A stretch of 64,000 bases of DNA from the NCBI GenBank assembly GCA_028874175.1, contig JAPPLN010000017.1:16724-80723 (forward strand), written 5' to 3'. Positions 7,652 to 16,235 of the stretch are shown piece by piece; position 1 is the first letter of the stretch, and every line of letters starts with the position of its first letter. Under the pieces are notes generated by a model. It had not been told where the DNA came from and did not search any database. It worked only from the letters and a program-made list of their open reading frames with translations. The translations under genes and the position numbers were made by a program. Source of the DNA: Chloroflexota bacterium (GTDB taxonomy: Bacteria > Chloroflexota > UBA11872).

Positions 7652-9370
7652 CTAGAACGGGAGCCGGACTTCCTCGCGTTCGCAGGTGACCCGCTGCTCG
7701 CTGGGGTACTCACCGTCGAGGAGCGCGCGATGCACGTGCTGGTTCACGCAGGAGTTGTTGGGATAGACGCCGTGGGCGCCGTGGTCGACCTCCACCAGGT
7801 ACCCGTTCGTGAGCTGCTCCGTCATCAACTCCTCCGACTCGATGAACGGGGTGAACGGGTCGCCGTGATTGCCGATAACCAGGATGGGCACGCCGCCGCC
7901 GTCCAGTCGCCCTTCGAGAGGCTCGGGTGCAAATTGGTCGTAGAACGCGCAGGCGGAGAATAGCGGGGGGCCCAGCAGCGCCAGCAGGGGAAACTCCTCG
8001 TCCTGGGCGGCCTGATAGACCTCCCCGTCGGCCAGCCGAGTTTCACGGCTCTGCTCGGGATGCAGCACCCAGTCGTCCAGGCAGTTCACATGCTCCGGCA
8101 TTCGCGCCACGCGGGGGCCGTCGTCCTCCCATTGAAAATCGCCGACCTCAAGCAGAATCGACGGATCGTCGTACTCGTTGAGCCGGTACAGGGCCTCCCA
8201 GAGGACCGGCCAGAGGAACTCGGCGTACAGGGGCGTAATGACCCCATAGGCGGCCGCATCGGGATGGTTGCTGGCCCCCTCATTGACTAGGTGCAGCTTT
8301 TGGGCTGCCTGGCGGAAGTAGCCGAGCGGGTCGCCGTCGTTGTAGATCGGGCACTCGGGGCTGTCGCAGGCGGTCAGCGCCCGCTCGAGAAGAATGGCGA
8401 TAGGCGCCGTTTCCTCCAGGGCGTCGGCCACGCGTTCCGCCTGGTTGGCGGCCGCATCGACCGGGTTGTCCGCCGCGTCGATGACCATGGCGCGGACCGA
8501 GTCGGGGAAGAGCGTGGCGTACCAGACGCCCACCGCGGAGCCATAGGAGAAGCCCAGGTAGGAGACCTGCTCGACTCCCAGGGCCTTGCGAATCTCATCC
8601 ATGTCCCGGGCGACATAGGCGGTGTGCAGCAGCCCGCCGACCGGACCCATGGACTCAATGCAAAGCCCGGCGGCGGCTTCGCCGGCCGCGATTTCTTCGG
8701 GCGTGTCGACGGGCCGGTCGATTGAGCGGCGTAGATCAAGCTGCTCGCCTGGCTCGCCACACTCGAACTTGGGCTCGGACGCCTTAACGCCGCGGGGGTC
8801 GAAGCCGACGATGTCGAAGCGTTCGACCAGCTCAGGCGCGAAGGCCGAGAAGCCGGACCTGATGGATTCAACCAGTTCCAAACCGCTGCCACCGGGTCCC
8901 CCGGGGTTGACGAGCAGGTAGCCGACCCGTTGGTCGGGAAGTCTGGCCCGATGCAGGTTGAGGGCAATGCGCAGGCTGCCTGCGTCCGGGTCGCGGTAGT
9001 CCGCCGGAACTTCCAGGAAGGCGCACTCAAAGGCGCTATTGGGTCTACAGGGCTCCCAGTTGATCCCGACGTCGGCTAGAGCAGGCTCCGGCGTTGGTGT
9101 CGGGGTCGGCGTGGGCTCGGGGGTCGGCGTGGCGGTTGGCGTTGGAGTGCTCGGAGCTGTAGCGGTTGGCGTGGGCGTCGGGCGTAGGGTCGGAGTTGCC
9201 GCTGGTGTCGGCGCCTGCGTCGGTTGCGGCGCATTGGTCGTCTCAGCGGCAGCCGCAGGGGTTGCGGCCGACGCGGACTCGGGCTCACCGCACGCCAGGC
9301 CCACGCTGACGGTCAGCGCCAGGACGCCGAAGGCAGCCGCCCGCTTTAGCGCCGTACCAAGATCTGTCAC
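7652..9370 (-). CDS. TAP-like alpha/beta hydrolase lipoprotein
   Basis: About 572 residues, a secreted, lipid-anchored tripeptidyl-aminopeptidase-like hydrolase. GTG at 9368-9370 with an AAGGGA ribosome site is chosen because it gives a clean lipoprotein signal ending LTVSVGLAC; the frame stays open 77 codons further with no signal-like sequence. A Thr/Pro-rich spacer (TPTATPTPEPTPTP-type) follows. The hydrolase core has oxyanion loop VNPGGPGGSG, nucleophile GFSYGS, and a C-terminal TAP domain with acid and His regions ('IGNHGDPFTP', 'VDHGAHG'). Likely scavenges peptides or esters outside the membrane. Confidence 0.8.
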   Translation of the reverse strand: MTDLGTALKRAAAFGVLALTVSVGLACGEPESASAATPAAAAETTNAPQPTQAPTPAATPTLRPTPTPTATAPSTPTPTATPTPEPTPTPTPTPEPALADVGINWEPCRPNSAFECAFLEVPADYRDPDAGSLRIALNLHRARLPDQRVGYLLVNPGGPGGSGLELVESIRSGFSAFAPELVERFDIVGFDPRGVKASEPKFECGEPGEQLDLRRSIDRPVDTPEEIAAGEAAAGLCIESMGPVGGLLHTAYVARDMDEIRKALGVEQVSYLGFSYGSAVGVWYATLFPDSVRAMVIDAADNPVDAAANQAERVADALEETAPIAILLERALTACDSPECPIYNDGDPLGYFRQAAQKLHLVNEGASNHPDAAAYGVITPLYAEFLWPVLWEALYRLNEYDDPSILLEVGDFQWEDDGPRVARMPEHVNCLDDWVLHPEQSRETRLADGEVYQAAQDEEFPLLALLGPPLFSACAFYDQFAPEPLEGRLDGGGVPILVIGNHGDPFTPFIESEELMTEQLTNGYLVEVDHGAHGVYPNNSCVNQHVHRALLDGEYPSEQRVTCEREEVRLPF

Positions 9371-9604
9371 AGCATTCCCTTCCGTTCCGCCCCAGCCGGG
9401 GGTGCTGTTGGTTGCGCTGCCTGCGCGGGCCGACAAAGCCAAGCCTGGCGGCCCAGTATTCGATACGCCTGTCGTGCGACCATCGCCAACCGGTGGCGAT
9501 TCGCTGCCGATCGGCGCTTTCTTCTCCTTCAACGCTAGATCGCCCCGCGCCGCCGGTTGGTGAGATGTCGAACCAACCAGGTGACGAGAAAGTTTCGCCA
9601 CGTC

Positions 9605-10477
9605 CTAGTCAGAGCTGACGAACTCGCGCTCCAACTCGCCGTAGGCGGGCACGCCGATGATGTCCTTGAACTCTTCCAGACCGGCCATTGGTCCGGCGGA
9701 GGCCGTGGTGCCTTCGGCAACGAGCGCCGCGTAGGTGCGTTGCAAGGCGGCTGTGGCCGCGAAGAGGCCGGAGAGCGGGTAGACCACCATCATGTAGCCC
9801 AGGTCCTGAAGCTCGGACGCCGAGAGGAAGGGCGTAACGCCGTCCTCGATCATGTTGGCGAACAGGGGCACCCCGGGATCGAAGGCCGCGCGGACGGCGC
9901 GCAGTTCGTCCAGCGAGCGCGGGGCTTCGATGAAGACTACGTCGGCGCCGGCCTCGACATTGGCGTGGCCGCGGGCGATGGCGTCGTCCAGCCCGTTGAC
10001 GGCGCGGGCATCGGTGCGGGCGATGATGACCAGGTCGTCGTCGCCGCGGGCGTGGACGGCCGCGCGCAGCTTCTGCACATGGTCCTCAAGGGGCACCACG
10101 CGCTTGCCTTCCAGGTGGCCGCAGCGCTTGGGCCACTCCTGGTCTTCCAGGATGATCCCGGCGATGCCGGCCTGCACGCACTCGCGCACGGTGCGGATGA
10201 CGTTGATGGGGTTGCCGTAGCCGGTGTCCATGTCGGCCACCAGCGGGATGTCCACGGTGTGGGCGATGCGGCGGGCGCGGTCCAGCGTCTCGGTCTGGGT
10301 CAGCAAGCCGATGTCGGGTTCGCCGAGAGTGCTGGCGGCCAGGCCGAAGCCGGTGGTGAAGAACTGCGTGAAGCCGGCCTGCTCGATCAGCTTGGCGGAC
10401 AGGGCGTCGTAGGCGCCCGGCAGCACGATGATCTCGTCGCCGGCCAGCCGCTGGCGAAGGATGGTCGATTTGGTCAT
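9605..10477 (-). CDS. isocitrate lyase/PEP mutase family enzyme, PrpB-like
   Basis: A 290-residue TIM-barrel lyase. 'ADMDTGYGNPINV' supplies metal ligands, and the hallmark catalytic loop WPKRCGHLEGK is present, as in methylisocitrate lyase (PrpB) and oxaloacetate/2,3-dimethylmalate-type lyases. 'VIIARTDARA' and 'VFIEAPRSLDELR' follow in family order. ATG at 10475-10477 starts right at the barrel; the frame continues upstream only through a parS site, which reads as NVSRETF and is not protein. No prpC or prpD lies beside it, so a methylcitrate-cycle role is not assured. Confidence 0.8.
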   Translation of the reverse strand: MTKSTILRQRLAGDEIIVLPGAYDALSAKLIEQAGFTQFFTTGFGLAASTLGEPDIGLLTQTETLDRARRIAHTVDIPLVADMDTGYGNPINVIRTVRECVQAGIAGIILEDQEWPKRCGHLEGKRVVPLEDHVQKLRAAVHARGDDDLVIIARTDARAVNGLDDAIARGHANVEAGADVVFIEAPRSLDELRAVRAAFDPGVPLFANMIEDGVTPFLSASELQDLGYMMVVYPLSGLFAATAALQRTYAALVAEGTTASAGPMAGLEEFKDIIGVPAYGELEREFVSSD

Positions 10478-10561
10478 GAATTTGCGTCCACGGCGTCGAT
10501 GTCGCCGCGATTGTGCCCAATGGATAGCGATTAGTGACGAAGGGAGGCGGACGTCGGGGAA

Positions 10562-10577
10562 TGTTTCACGTGAAACA
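10562..10577. other. parS site 1
   Basis: Perfect TGTTTCACGTGAAACA, the bacterial chromosomal parS consensus bound by ParB, extended to a 26-bp palindrome (10557-10582). It lies in the divergent region between the PrpB-like gene and the oxidoreductase at 10686, about 19 kb left of the origin. Confidence 0.93.
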
Positions 10578-10685
10578 TTCCCAGGGCTCACCCCCCCCCG
10601 CGCTTGGCAAGCCGCCTCCCCAGCGGGTTGCCGCCTCGGGGTGGCTGGGTGAGCATGGCGTGGCGATGGGCAGGGAGGTGGGTTG

Positions 10686-11786
10686 ATGGCAGGCAGGTAC
10701 CGGGTCGCGATTATTGGAACGGGCCGGATGGGCGGGTTGATCGAGGACGAGATTCCGCTGGGGGACCCGAACCTCCCGTACGGCCATTTCTCGGCCTACG
10801 AGTACATCGAAGAAACAGAAGTGGTGGCCGTGGCCAACCGCGGCGCGGAGCGCCTGCAGCGCTTCAGCGAGCGGTTCGGCATCACCAACACGTACCTCGA
10901 CTACCGGGAGATGATCGACAAGGAACAGCCCGACATCGTGAGCGTGACCACGCCCTCATTCGCGCGGGCCGAGCCGCTGATCTACTGCGCCGAACACGGC
11001 GTGCGGGCGATATACAGCGAGAAGGGGCTGTGCGCCTCGCTGGCGGAGGCGGACCGGATCCGGGATGCGATGACGCGCAACGGCGTGGCGTTCAACTGGG
11101 GGGCGATGCGCCGCCACAACGTGGGCTTTCGGCTCATGGCGGACGCGATCGCCGCGGGCGAGATCGGCGAACTCGAGGCCGTGCTGATGCTCACCTACAC
11201 CGACCTGATCAAGCACCACCCGCACACGCTGGACCTGGTTTCGATGCTGCTGGGCGACCCGCAGCCGCAGTGGGTGAGCGGCCGGCTGATCGAGGCCAGC
11301 GACCCGTTCGATCCGGACCCGCGGCGCGCGCACCCGGAATACGACGCGGAGAACCATCGCTACCTGCCCTCACCGGGCTGGGAGGTCGCGGACCCGTATG
11401 TCGGTCACTTCCAGGTCGGCTACGCCAATGGGGCCGTGGGCTACTTCATCCCGCACCGCGGGTTCCTGGACGTGCACGTGCTGGGCAGCGAAGGCACGGC
11501 CTACTCGCTGGATAACGGCCTGATGTTCGAACTCCGCCGCAGCACCGGTTCCAACCCCGACGATGTCACCACGCGCAAGCTCTACCCGGAGGGTGAAACG
11601 CCGACCGTCAACACCATCCGCGACCTGATCAACTCGCTGGAAACCGGCGAGCCGACCCGCGGCAATATCGACGTGACGATGCAGTCGGTGGAGGTGCAGT
11701 TCGCCATCGCCCACTCGCACCTGGCCGGAGGGGCACGGGTGGAGGTGCCGGTGGCGGATCGGAGCTTGTACATCCCGGGGGGCTGA
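10686..11786 (+). CDS. Gfo/Idh/MocA family oxidoreductase
   Basis: About 366 residues. The Rossmann motif is VAIIGTGRMG at residues 6-15; 'RAIYSEKGLCASLAEAD' stands where family members carry the catalytic EKP segment, here EKG instead of EKP. The C-terminal substrate domain follows. The ATG at 10686 is preceded by GGGAGG; a TTG one codon upstream is also possible. Substrate unknown; neighbours (PrpB-like lyase, antitoxin genes) do not define a pathway. The EKP-to-EKG change is a departure from the commonest pattern and may signal a different substrate. Confidence 0.8.
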   Translation: MAGRYRVAIIGTGRMGGLIEDEIPLGDPNLPYGHFSAYEYIEETEVVAVANRGAERLQRFSERFGITNTYLDYREMIDKEQPDIVSVTTPSFARAEPLIYCAEHGVRAIYSEKGLCASLAEADRIRDAMTRNGVAFNWGAMRRHNVGFRLMADAIAAGEIGELEAVLMLTYTDLIKHHPHTLDLVSMLLGDPQPQWVSGRLIEASDPFDPDPRRAHPEYDAENHRYLPSPGWEVADPYVGHFQVGYANGAVGYFIPHRGFLDVHVLGSEGTAYSLDNGLMFELRRSTGSNPDDVTTRKLYPEGETPTVNTIRDLINSLETGEPTRGNIDVTMQSVEVQFAIAHSHLAGGARVEVPVADRSLYIPGG

Positions 11787-11877
11787 GCCGTGACCGACGG
11801 CCCTGCCGGGCGGCGCCTATTGACGGCATGACATCATGGTGTCATGCTTACATGATTCACCGTACGGAGCCGAAGGC

Positions 11878-12126
11878 ATGCGGCGCACGCAGATCCAGTT
11901 GGACGAACCGCTGTACGAACTGGCCAAGCAGCGCGCCTTTGCCGAGGGCAAGTCCATGTCGGCGGTTGTGCGCGAGGCGGTGGCGCAATACGTGGCCACG
12001 CCAACCAGGCGGCCGGACTCGCTGGCAAGCTTTTCCTTCATAGGTTCCGGCCGGTCGCAGCCCGGCGGTCCGCAGCCGCTGTCGGAGCGTCATGACGACG
12101 CGCTGGCCGAGGACTTCGGCGGCTGA
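11878..12126 (+). CDS. VapB-type antitoxin
   Basis: An 82-residue protein. 'MRRTQIQLDEPLYELAKQRA' is a ribbon-helix-helix DNA-binding N-terminus, followed by 'GKSMSAVVREAVAQYV' and a disordered tail that would wrap the toxin. ATG 11878 matches the family start; the frame is open a further 14 codons upstream without a better site. Its stop codon TGA (12124-12126) overlaps the start of the PIN toxin gene that follows, the usual VapBC order, implying translational coupling and operon autoregulation. Confidence 0.75.
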   Translation: MRRTQIQLDEPLYELAKQRAFAEGKSMSAVVREAVAQYVATPTRRPDSLASFSFIGSGRSQPGGPQPLSERHDDALAEDFGG

Positions 12127-12515
12127 TCTTCTTTGACACGTCGGCCGCGCTGGCGCTGGCGGACGTCAGCGACCTGCATCACAACCGCGCCGTACGTGCC
12201 ATGCAGCGCGTGGTGGCCAGCGGCCAGCCGCTGCTGACGCACAACTACGTACTGATCGAGACCGTCGCACTCCTGCAGCGGCGCCTGGGCATGCCCAGCG
12301 CCCGGGCGTTTCTATCCGACGCGCAGAACTTCACGGTTCACTGGGTCACGCCGGACGACCACGCCGAAGCCGCGGCGCTGTTCGAGCAGCACAACCGGCG
12401 AGGCCTGAGCCTGGTGGACTGCATGAGCTTTGCGGTGATGCGGAAATACCGATGCAGTGCCGCGCTGGCCTATGACGCCGACTTTCAGGCGGAGGGGTTC
12501 GACGTCTTCGAGTAG
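12123..12515 (+). CDS. VapC-type PIN-domain ribonuclease toxin
   Basis: A complete 130-residue PIN domain with all four acidic positions: 'FFDTSA' (Asp), 'LIETVAL' (Glu), 'LVDCMSF' (Asp) and 'AYDADF' (Asp). PIN toxins cleave specific tRNA or rRNA sites and are held by VapB. No ATG, GTG or TTG in frame precedes the first catalytic Asp: the frame is closed at 12093 and the first ATG (12201) would delete that Asp. The best start is CTG at 12123-12125, which overlaps the antitoxin TGA as CTGA and gives the expected (M)IFFDTSAAL. Confidence 0.72.
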   Translation: MIFFDTSAALALADVSDLHHNRAVRAMQRVVASGQPLLTHNYVLIETVALLQRRLGMPSARAFLSDAQNFTVHWVTPDDHAEAAALFEQHNRRGLSLVDCMSFAVMRKYRCSAALAYDADFQAEGFDVFE

Positions 12516-12538
12516 CCCGCGCCGGCGTGCCTGGAGTT

Positions 12539-12916
12539 TCAGCGCTCCAGCAGCTCGATTTCGTAGCCGTCGGGGTCGTCGACGAAGGCCATCTTCAGGC
12601 CGGTGGGGAAACTCTCGCGCCAGTGGTCGGGCCAGATTTCCAGGCCCTTGCCTTCGAGCTCGTCGCAGAAGGCGATCAGGTCGGGCACGCCGATGGCGAA
12701 GTGCATGAGGTCTTCGGGGACGTTGAGGTCGTAGTCCGCCGAGTAGGTGAGTTCGATGGTGTGGTCGTTGCCCGGCAGTTCCAGGTGGACGATCTGGTTG
12801 CCGTGGGGCGAGCGCTCGGAGCGGCTGAAGACCTTGAAGCCGAGGTTGTCCTCATAGAAGCGGATCGACTGTTCCAGGTCGCTGACGCGGATGCGGGTGT
12901 GCAGGAGCTTGTACAT
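12539..12916 (-). CDS. lactoylglutathione lyase-like VOC protein
   Basis: A 125-residue protein of the vicinal oxygen chelate fold. 'LLHTRIRVSDLEQSIRFYED' contains the first metal His, 'VHLELPGNDHTIELTY' and 'HFAIGVPDL' further ligands, and 'AFVDDPDGYEIELLER' the closing Glu, the pattern of glyoxalase I (GloA). It would detoxify methylglyoxal as a thiol hemithioacetal, with metal bound at the dimer interface. Glutathione use in this lineage is uncertain, so another low-molecular-weight thiol is possible. It is convergent with the VapC gene and forms no obvious operon. Confidence 0.82.
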   Translation of the reverse strand: MYKLLHTRIRVSDLEQSIRFYEDNLGFKVFSRSERSPHGNQIVHLELPGNDHTIELTYSADYDLNVPEDLMHFAIGVPDLIAFCDELEGKGLEIWPDHWRESFPTGLKMAFVDDPDGYEIELLER

Positions 12917-13046
12917 GGGAATCTCGGATGCGCGGTGGGCGCGTCATCGTCGCACGTTCGGCGACTGACGTTATGGCGCTCACAGTCAGGGAATCGGTGC
13001 GTGCTACGTTGGAATCAGCCCCATTCCGTAGCCGGAGCGCCATTCC

Positions 13047-13484
13047 TTGAGCGCAGAAACGTGGATCATCCTAGGAACGACCATTGGAACTGGGGCCATG
13101 GTGATCCTTGTGGTTGGCGCTGTCGCGATGAAGCTCTCGAGCGACGCCAACCGTCGCTTCGCGCATCTGAGAATTCAACCCGCGGAGCCGACTCGGCGTG
13201 GTGCGAAGCGAAGTTCGCGACGAAATCGGCATTTCGTTCGGTGAAGCCCGAACCTAGCGCGCCGGAACCAACGCCAGTATCGAGCGCCTGAGCGACCGCC
13301 AGCACGCCGACGCCAACGCAATCAACGCGCGGCTGGATGTCCTGCTGCTCACCCGCGGTTCGCTGGCGGGGACGCCCGAGGCCGCTCAGGTTTCAGGCCA
13401 GCAGCAGCCCGCTACCGCGGCCGAATCCGATCCCGAGTATCGAGTTTCCCCGCCCGACGCCGACGATTCCGACCGGGCTTAGGC
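13047..13484 (+). pseudogene. broken membrane-anchored coiled-coil protein
   Basis: The TTG at 13047 opens a frame with MSAETWIILGTTIGTGAMVI, a single membrane helix, then KLSSDANRRFAHLR, where it drifts into basic nonsense and stops at 13244. A second frame picks up at about 13180 with RSEVRDEIGISFGEART, hits a TAG at 13255, and continues as RAGTNASIERLSDRQHADAN then ARLDVLLLTRG to a stop at 13482-13484. Together these make one membrane anchor + coiled-coil protein interrupted by a frameshift and an amber codon. The intact 57-aa gene at 59275 has the same architecture. A functional 65-residue short form cannot be excluded. Confidence 0.5.
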
Positions 13485-13506
13485 GCCTGGCACTCCGTCC
13501 GGGCGG

Positions 13507-14229
13507 TCAGGACTCCTTAACGAACGGGTTGGCCCAGAACGGAACGATGGCACGGCCGCCTCGCTTGGCCAGCGCGACGTAGAGGGCGGGACCGCCGAAC
13601 GCCACCAGCCAGGGAATCACGTGCTCGAACCAGAGGCTTGGCGTCAGGAAGTCGTGCACCAGTTTGTCGTCCACGATCAGCACGACGGCGATACGGAAGA
13701 TCAACGCGCTGCCGATGTAGATGATGATCGGCGCCTTGTCGGTGGCCAGGGCGATCAGGCCGGCGCCCACGAACAGCAGCGGGATCGAGAGCGCCAGGCC
13801 GAAGACCAGCAGCGGGATGTTGCCGTGGGCCGTGCCGGCGACGGTGAGGACGTTGTCCAGGCTCATCACCACGTCGGCCAGGATGATCAAGCGGATGGCC
13901 TCGGGGAACGAGGTCGCGGCGTCGTGCTCTTCGTCACCCTCGGGCTTGAGCAGCCGCCAGGCGACCCAGAACAGGGCCAGGCCCCCGATCATGGAAATGG
14001 CGGGCGCCTGCAGGAGGAGGGTGGCAATGGAGGCCAGCGCGATGCGCAGGACCACGGCGCCGCCGGCCCCGATGATGATGGCCCAGCGCCGCTGGCGGCC
14101 CTGCAACCGGCTGGCGACGACTCCGATGACCACGGCGTTGTCGCCGCTGAGGATGAGGTCGAAGAGGATGATCTGGCCGAGCGCGGCCGGGTCCTTGACG
14201 ATGTCCTGGACGATTTGGCCGATGTCCAT
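13507..14229 (-). CDS. TerC family integral membrane protein
   Basis: A 240-residue, roughly seven-helix membrane protein of the TerC/YjbE group. The two repeat signatures 'DLILSGDNAVVIGV' (near residue 25) and 'DVVMSLDNVLTVAG' carry the conserved Asp-Asn pairs in the membrane. Family members are linked to metal export, notably Mn2+ efflux to secreted metalloenzymes, and tellurite resistance. In other bacteria these genes can carry a yybP-ykoY manganese riboswitch; I looked in the about 145 bases upstream and did not recognise one. Confidence 0.88.
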   Translation of the reverse strand: MDIGQIVQDIVKDPAALGQIILFDLILSGDNAVVIGVVASRLQGRQRRWAIIIGAGGAVVLRIALASIATLLLQAPAISMIGGLALFWVAWRLLKPEGDEEHDAATSFPEAIRLIILADVVMSLDNVLTVAGTAHGNIPLLVFGLALSIPLLFVGAGLIALATDKAPIIIYIGSALIFRIAVVLIVDDKLVHDFLTPSLWFEHVIPWLVAFGGPALYVALAKRGGRAIVPFWANPFVKES

Positions 14230-14374
14230 CAGGCCCGCCCGCTCCGATTCACCTGTAGCACGTCTTCTTTAGCTATTCGTGAGGGCCGGGACGCCGTCCG
14301 CGGCCGGCACAAAGCGCGGCTAGTTTACGTGGGCCAGCCCGATCCGTGGCCGGCCTGGGATCACTCGATGTCGT

Positions 14375-15343
14375 CTACTGGAGCCGCGCCCGGCTGGCGC
14401 GGAGCTCGTGGGCGCCGCTGGCGGTGGAGGTTTCGTAGACGTAGAACAGGGAGTCGCCCAGCACGGCGTAGTCCAGGTAGCGCAGGCAGCGGGCGCCGGC
14501 GTGGCCCTGTAGCAGGGGACCGTCGTCGGAATGGCGCACGGTAGTGCTGAGATCCTGGGAAAAGACCATGCCGGTGCGGTCTTCGTACACGTCGCCTTCG
14601 GTGGTGCGCCCGTCGTAGTAGATGAGGAAGCCGGCGTCGGTGGGCATGACGGTGCTGACGCGGGTGACGTTGGCGTCCCAGCCTTTGCCGGGGGTTACAA
14701 CGTCGCGCTCGAATCCGAAGCGGCGGCCGTCGGCCGAGACCCAGAGTCCGGTGGGGTGCTCCACCAGCCCGGTGGTGAAGACGTTGCCGGTGCCGTGCAG
14801 CTGTTCGCGGGTTGCGCCGTCGGCCACGCGGTCGCGCGGGCCGTAGCCGGCGAACAGGTAGAACAGGCCGTCCAGCAGGAGCACCACGGGGTCCTTGACG
14901 CCTTCCGAGAACGTGTTGGCGGCGTCAAGCACGGGGATGCGTTGGGCGGGGTCGAGGTCGGTGAGCTCGTCGGCCTCCAGCAGGTCAATGCGCCAGCGGC
15001 GGTCGGCCGGGTCGAGATAGCTGACGTAGTAGCGCCAGGCGCCGCCGGGGATGCGGACAAGGGCCGAGCGTTCGAGGGACTCCGTGTCGAACTGGTCGGC
15101 GGTGCAGGCCCAGACGGGTTCGAGGGTGGCGATGTCGCGTAGCCGGAAGATCTCGGACTTCCAGCCGCGCCCCTGGTCCAACGGCCGCCGCCAGCGGACG
15201 CTCAGGTAGAGCGCGTCCTCGTCCAACCAGAGGGCGGGCGCGCCGACCCAATAGCCGGGAGCGTCGACCTCCGGGCTCAGGAGCGTGAAGCCTTCGGCCG
15301 AGTCGAACAGGGGCACCCCGCCAATCGGCGCGCGCGGCGGCAT
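14375..15343 (-). CDS. glycosidase-like five-bladed beta-propeller protein
   Basis: About 322 residues starting at ATG 15341-15343; the frame runs on to 15460 but would overlap the divergent aldo/keto reductase gene. The sequence is a run of short beta-repeats rich in Trp, Tyr and Asp, for example 'PALWLDEDALYLSVRW', 'SYLDPADRRWRIDLLE', 'KDPVVLLLDGLFYLFAGYG', 'FLIYYDGRTTEGDVYEDRTG' and 'DSLFYVYETS'. This resembles the propeller of GH43/GH130-type glycosidases. No signal peptide is seen, so cytoplasmic. The enzyme class is inference, and I could not assign catalytic acids confidently. Confidence 0.5.
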   Translation of the reverse strand: MPPRAPIGGVPLFDSAEGFTLLSPEVDAPGYWVGAPALWLDEDALYLSVRWRRPLDQGRGWKSEIFRLRDIATLEPVWACTADQFDTESLERSALVRIPGGAWRYYVSYLDPADRRWRIDLLEADELTDLDPAQRIPVLDAANTFSEGVKDPVVLLLDGLFYLFAGYGPRDRVADGATREQLHGTGNVFTTGLVEHPTGLWVSADGRRFGFERDVVTPGKGWDANVTRVSTVMPTDAGFLIYYDGRTTEGDVYEDRTGMVFSQDLSTTVRHSDDGPLLQGHAGARCLRYLDYAVLGDSLFYVYETSTASGAHELRASRARLQ

Positions 15344-15458
15344 GGGCAGTCCAGCGGGAGGCGTGGGCGGGCAGTCTCCCACAGGCGGGGTCCGGGCATT
15401 CGACAGGGCTGGCGGTCGCCGCCATAGTCGTAAGGGACAGCCCGCACGTGAGCGCGCC

Positions 15459-16235
15459 ATGGAATACCTGCCACTCGGACGAACGACGACTCAGATCCCC
15501 AAGATCGGATTTGGCGCCTGGCAGTACCGGGGCGGCGCGGGCGTGCTGCGGCGGGCCCACGAGCTGGGCGCGGCCTTCGTGGACACGGCCGAGGCATACG
15601 GGAGCGAAGCCCAGGTGGCGCGGGACATCGGCGACCTGCGGGACGAGTACTTCATCGCCACCAAGGTTTCGCCAGCCAACCTGGCCTATGACGACGTGCT
15701 GTCCCACGCCGATGCCAGCCTGGAGCGGCTGGAGACCGACCGGATCGACCTGTACCAGGTGCATCACCCGAATCCCGACATCCCTATTCCGGAGACGATG
15801 CGCGCCATGCGGCAACTGGTGAGCGACGGCCGCGTGCGGTTTGTCGGCGTGAGCAATTATTCGGTCGACGACATGAAGGAGTCGCAGGACGCGCTGGGCG
15901 ACGTTCCGCTGGTGGCCAACCAGGTGCGCTACAGCGTGGCCGCCCGCCAGATCGAGGACGCGATCCTGCCGTATTGCCAGGAACACGGGATCACCGTAAT
16001 CGGATTTAGCCCGCTGGTTAAGGGGGACTTCGGAGATCCAGCGCTGGAGCGGCTGGACGAGGTGGCGGCGGAGGTGGGCAAGACGCCGGCGCAGGTGCTG
16101 TTGAACTGGGTGATCGACCGGCCCGGCGTGATGGCGATTCCCAAGACCGACCGCGTGGAGCGGGTGGACGAAGCCGTGGGCGCGGTGGGCTGGTCGCTTA
16201 CGCCGGATCAGCGGCGGAGGCTGACGGGGGACTAG
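15459..16235 (+). CDS. aldo/keto reductase
   Basis: A 258-residue NADPH-dependent oxidoreductase of the AKR barrel. Catalytic residues are visible: 'FVDTAEAYGSE' (Asp, Tyr), 'FIATKVSPAN' (Lys) and 'DLYQVHHPNPD' (His). 'VGVSNYSVDDMKE' and 'MAIPKTDRVERVDEAV' are further family motifs. The start at 15459 gives the standard N-terminus MEYLPLGRTTTQIPKIGFGA. Its 3' end overlaps the convergent pseudouridine synthase gene by 38 bases. The physiological carbonyl substrate is unknown. Confidence 0.88.
   Translation: MEYLPLGRTTTQIPKIGFGAWQYRGGAGVLRRAHELGAAFVDTAEAYGSEAQVARDIGDLRDEYFIATKVSPANLAYDDVLSHADASLERLETDRIDLYQVHHPNPDIPIPETMRAMRQLVSDGRVRFVGVSNYSVDDMKESQDALGDVPLVANQVRYSVAARQIEDAILPYCQEHGITVIGFSPLVKGDFGDPALERLDEVAAEVGKTPAQVLLNWVIDRPGVMAIPKTDRVERVDEAVGAVGWSLTPDQRRRLTGD

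Noticed and set aside
14230..14374. Possible manganese riboswitch upstream of terC
   Set aside because: I looked for the yybP-ykoY core and saw nothing convincing; a covariance search would decide.
16198..16235. 38-base overlap of aldo/keto reductase and pseudouridine synthase genes
   Set aside because: Convergent overlap of this size is normal in compact genomes.
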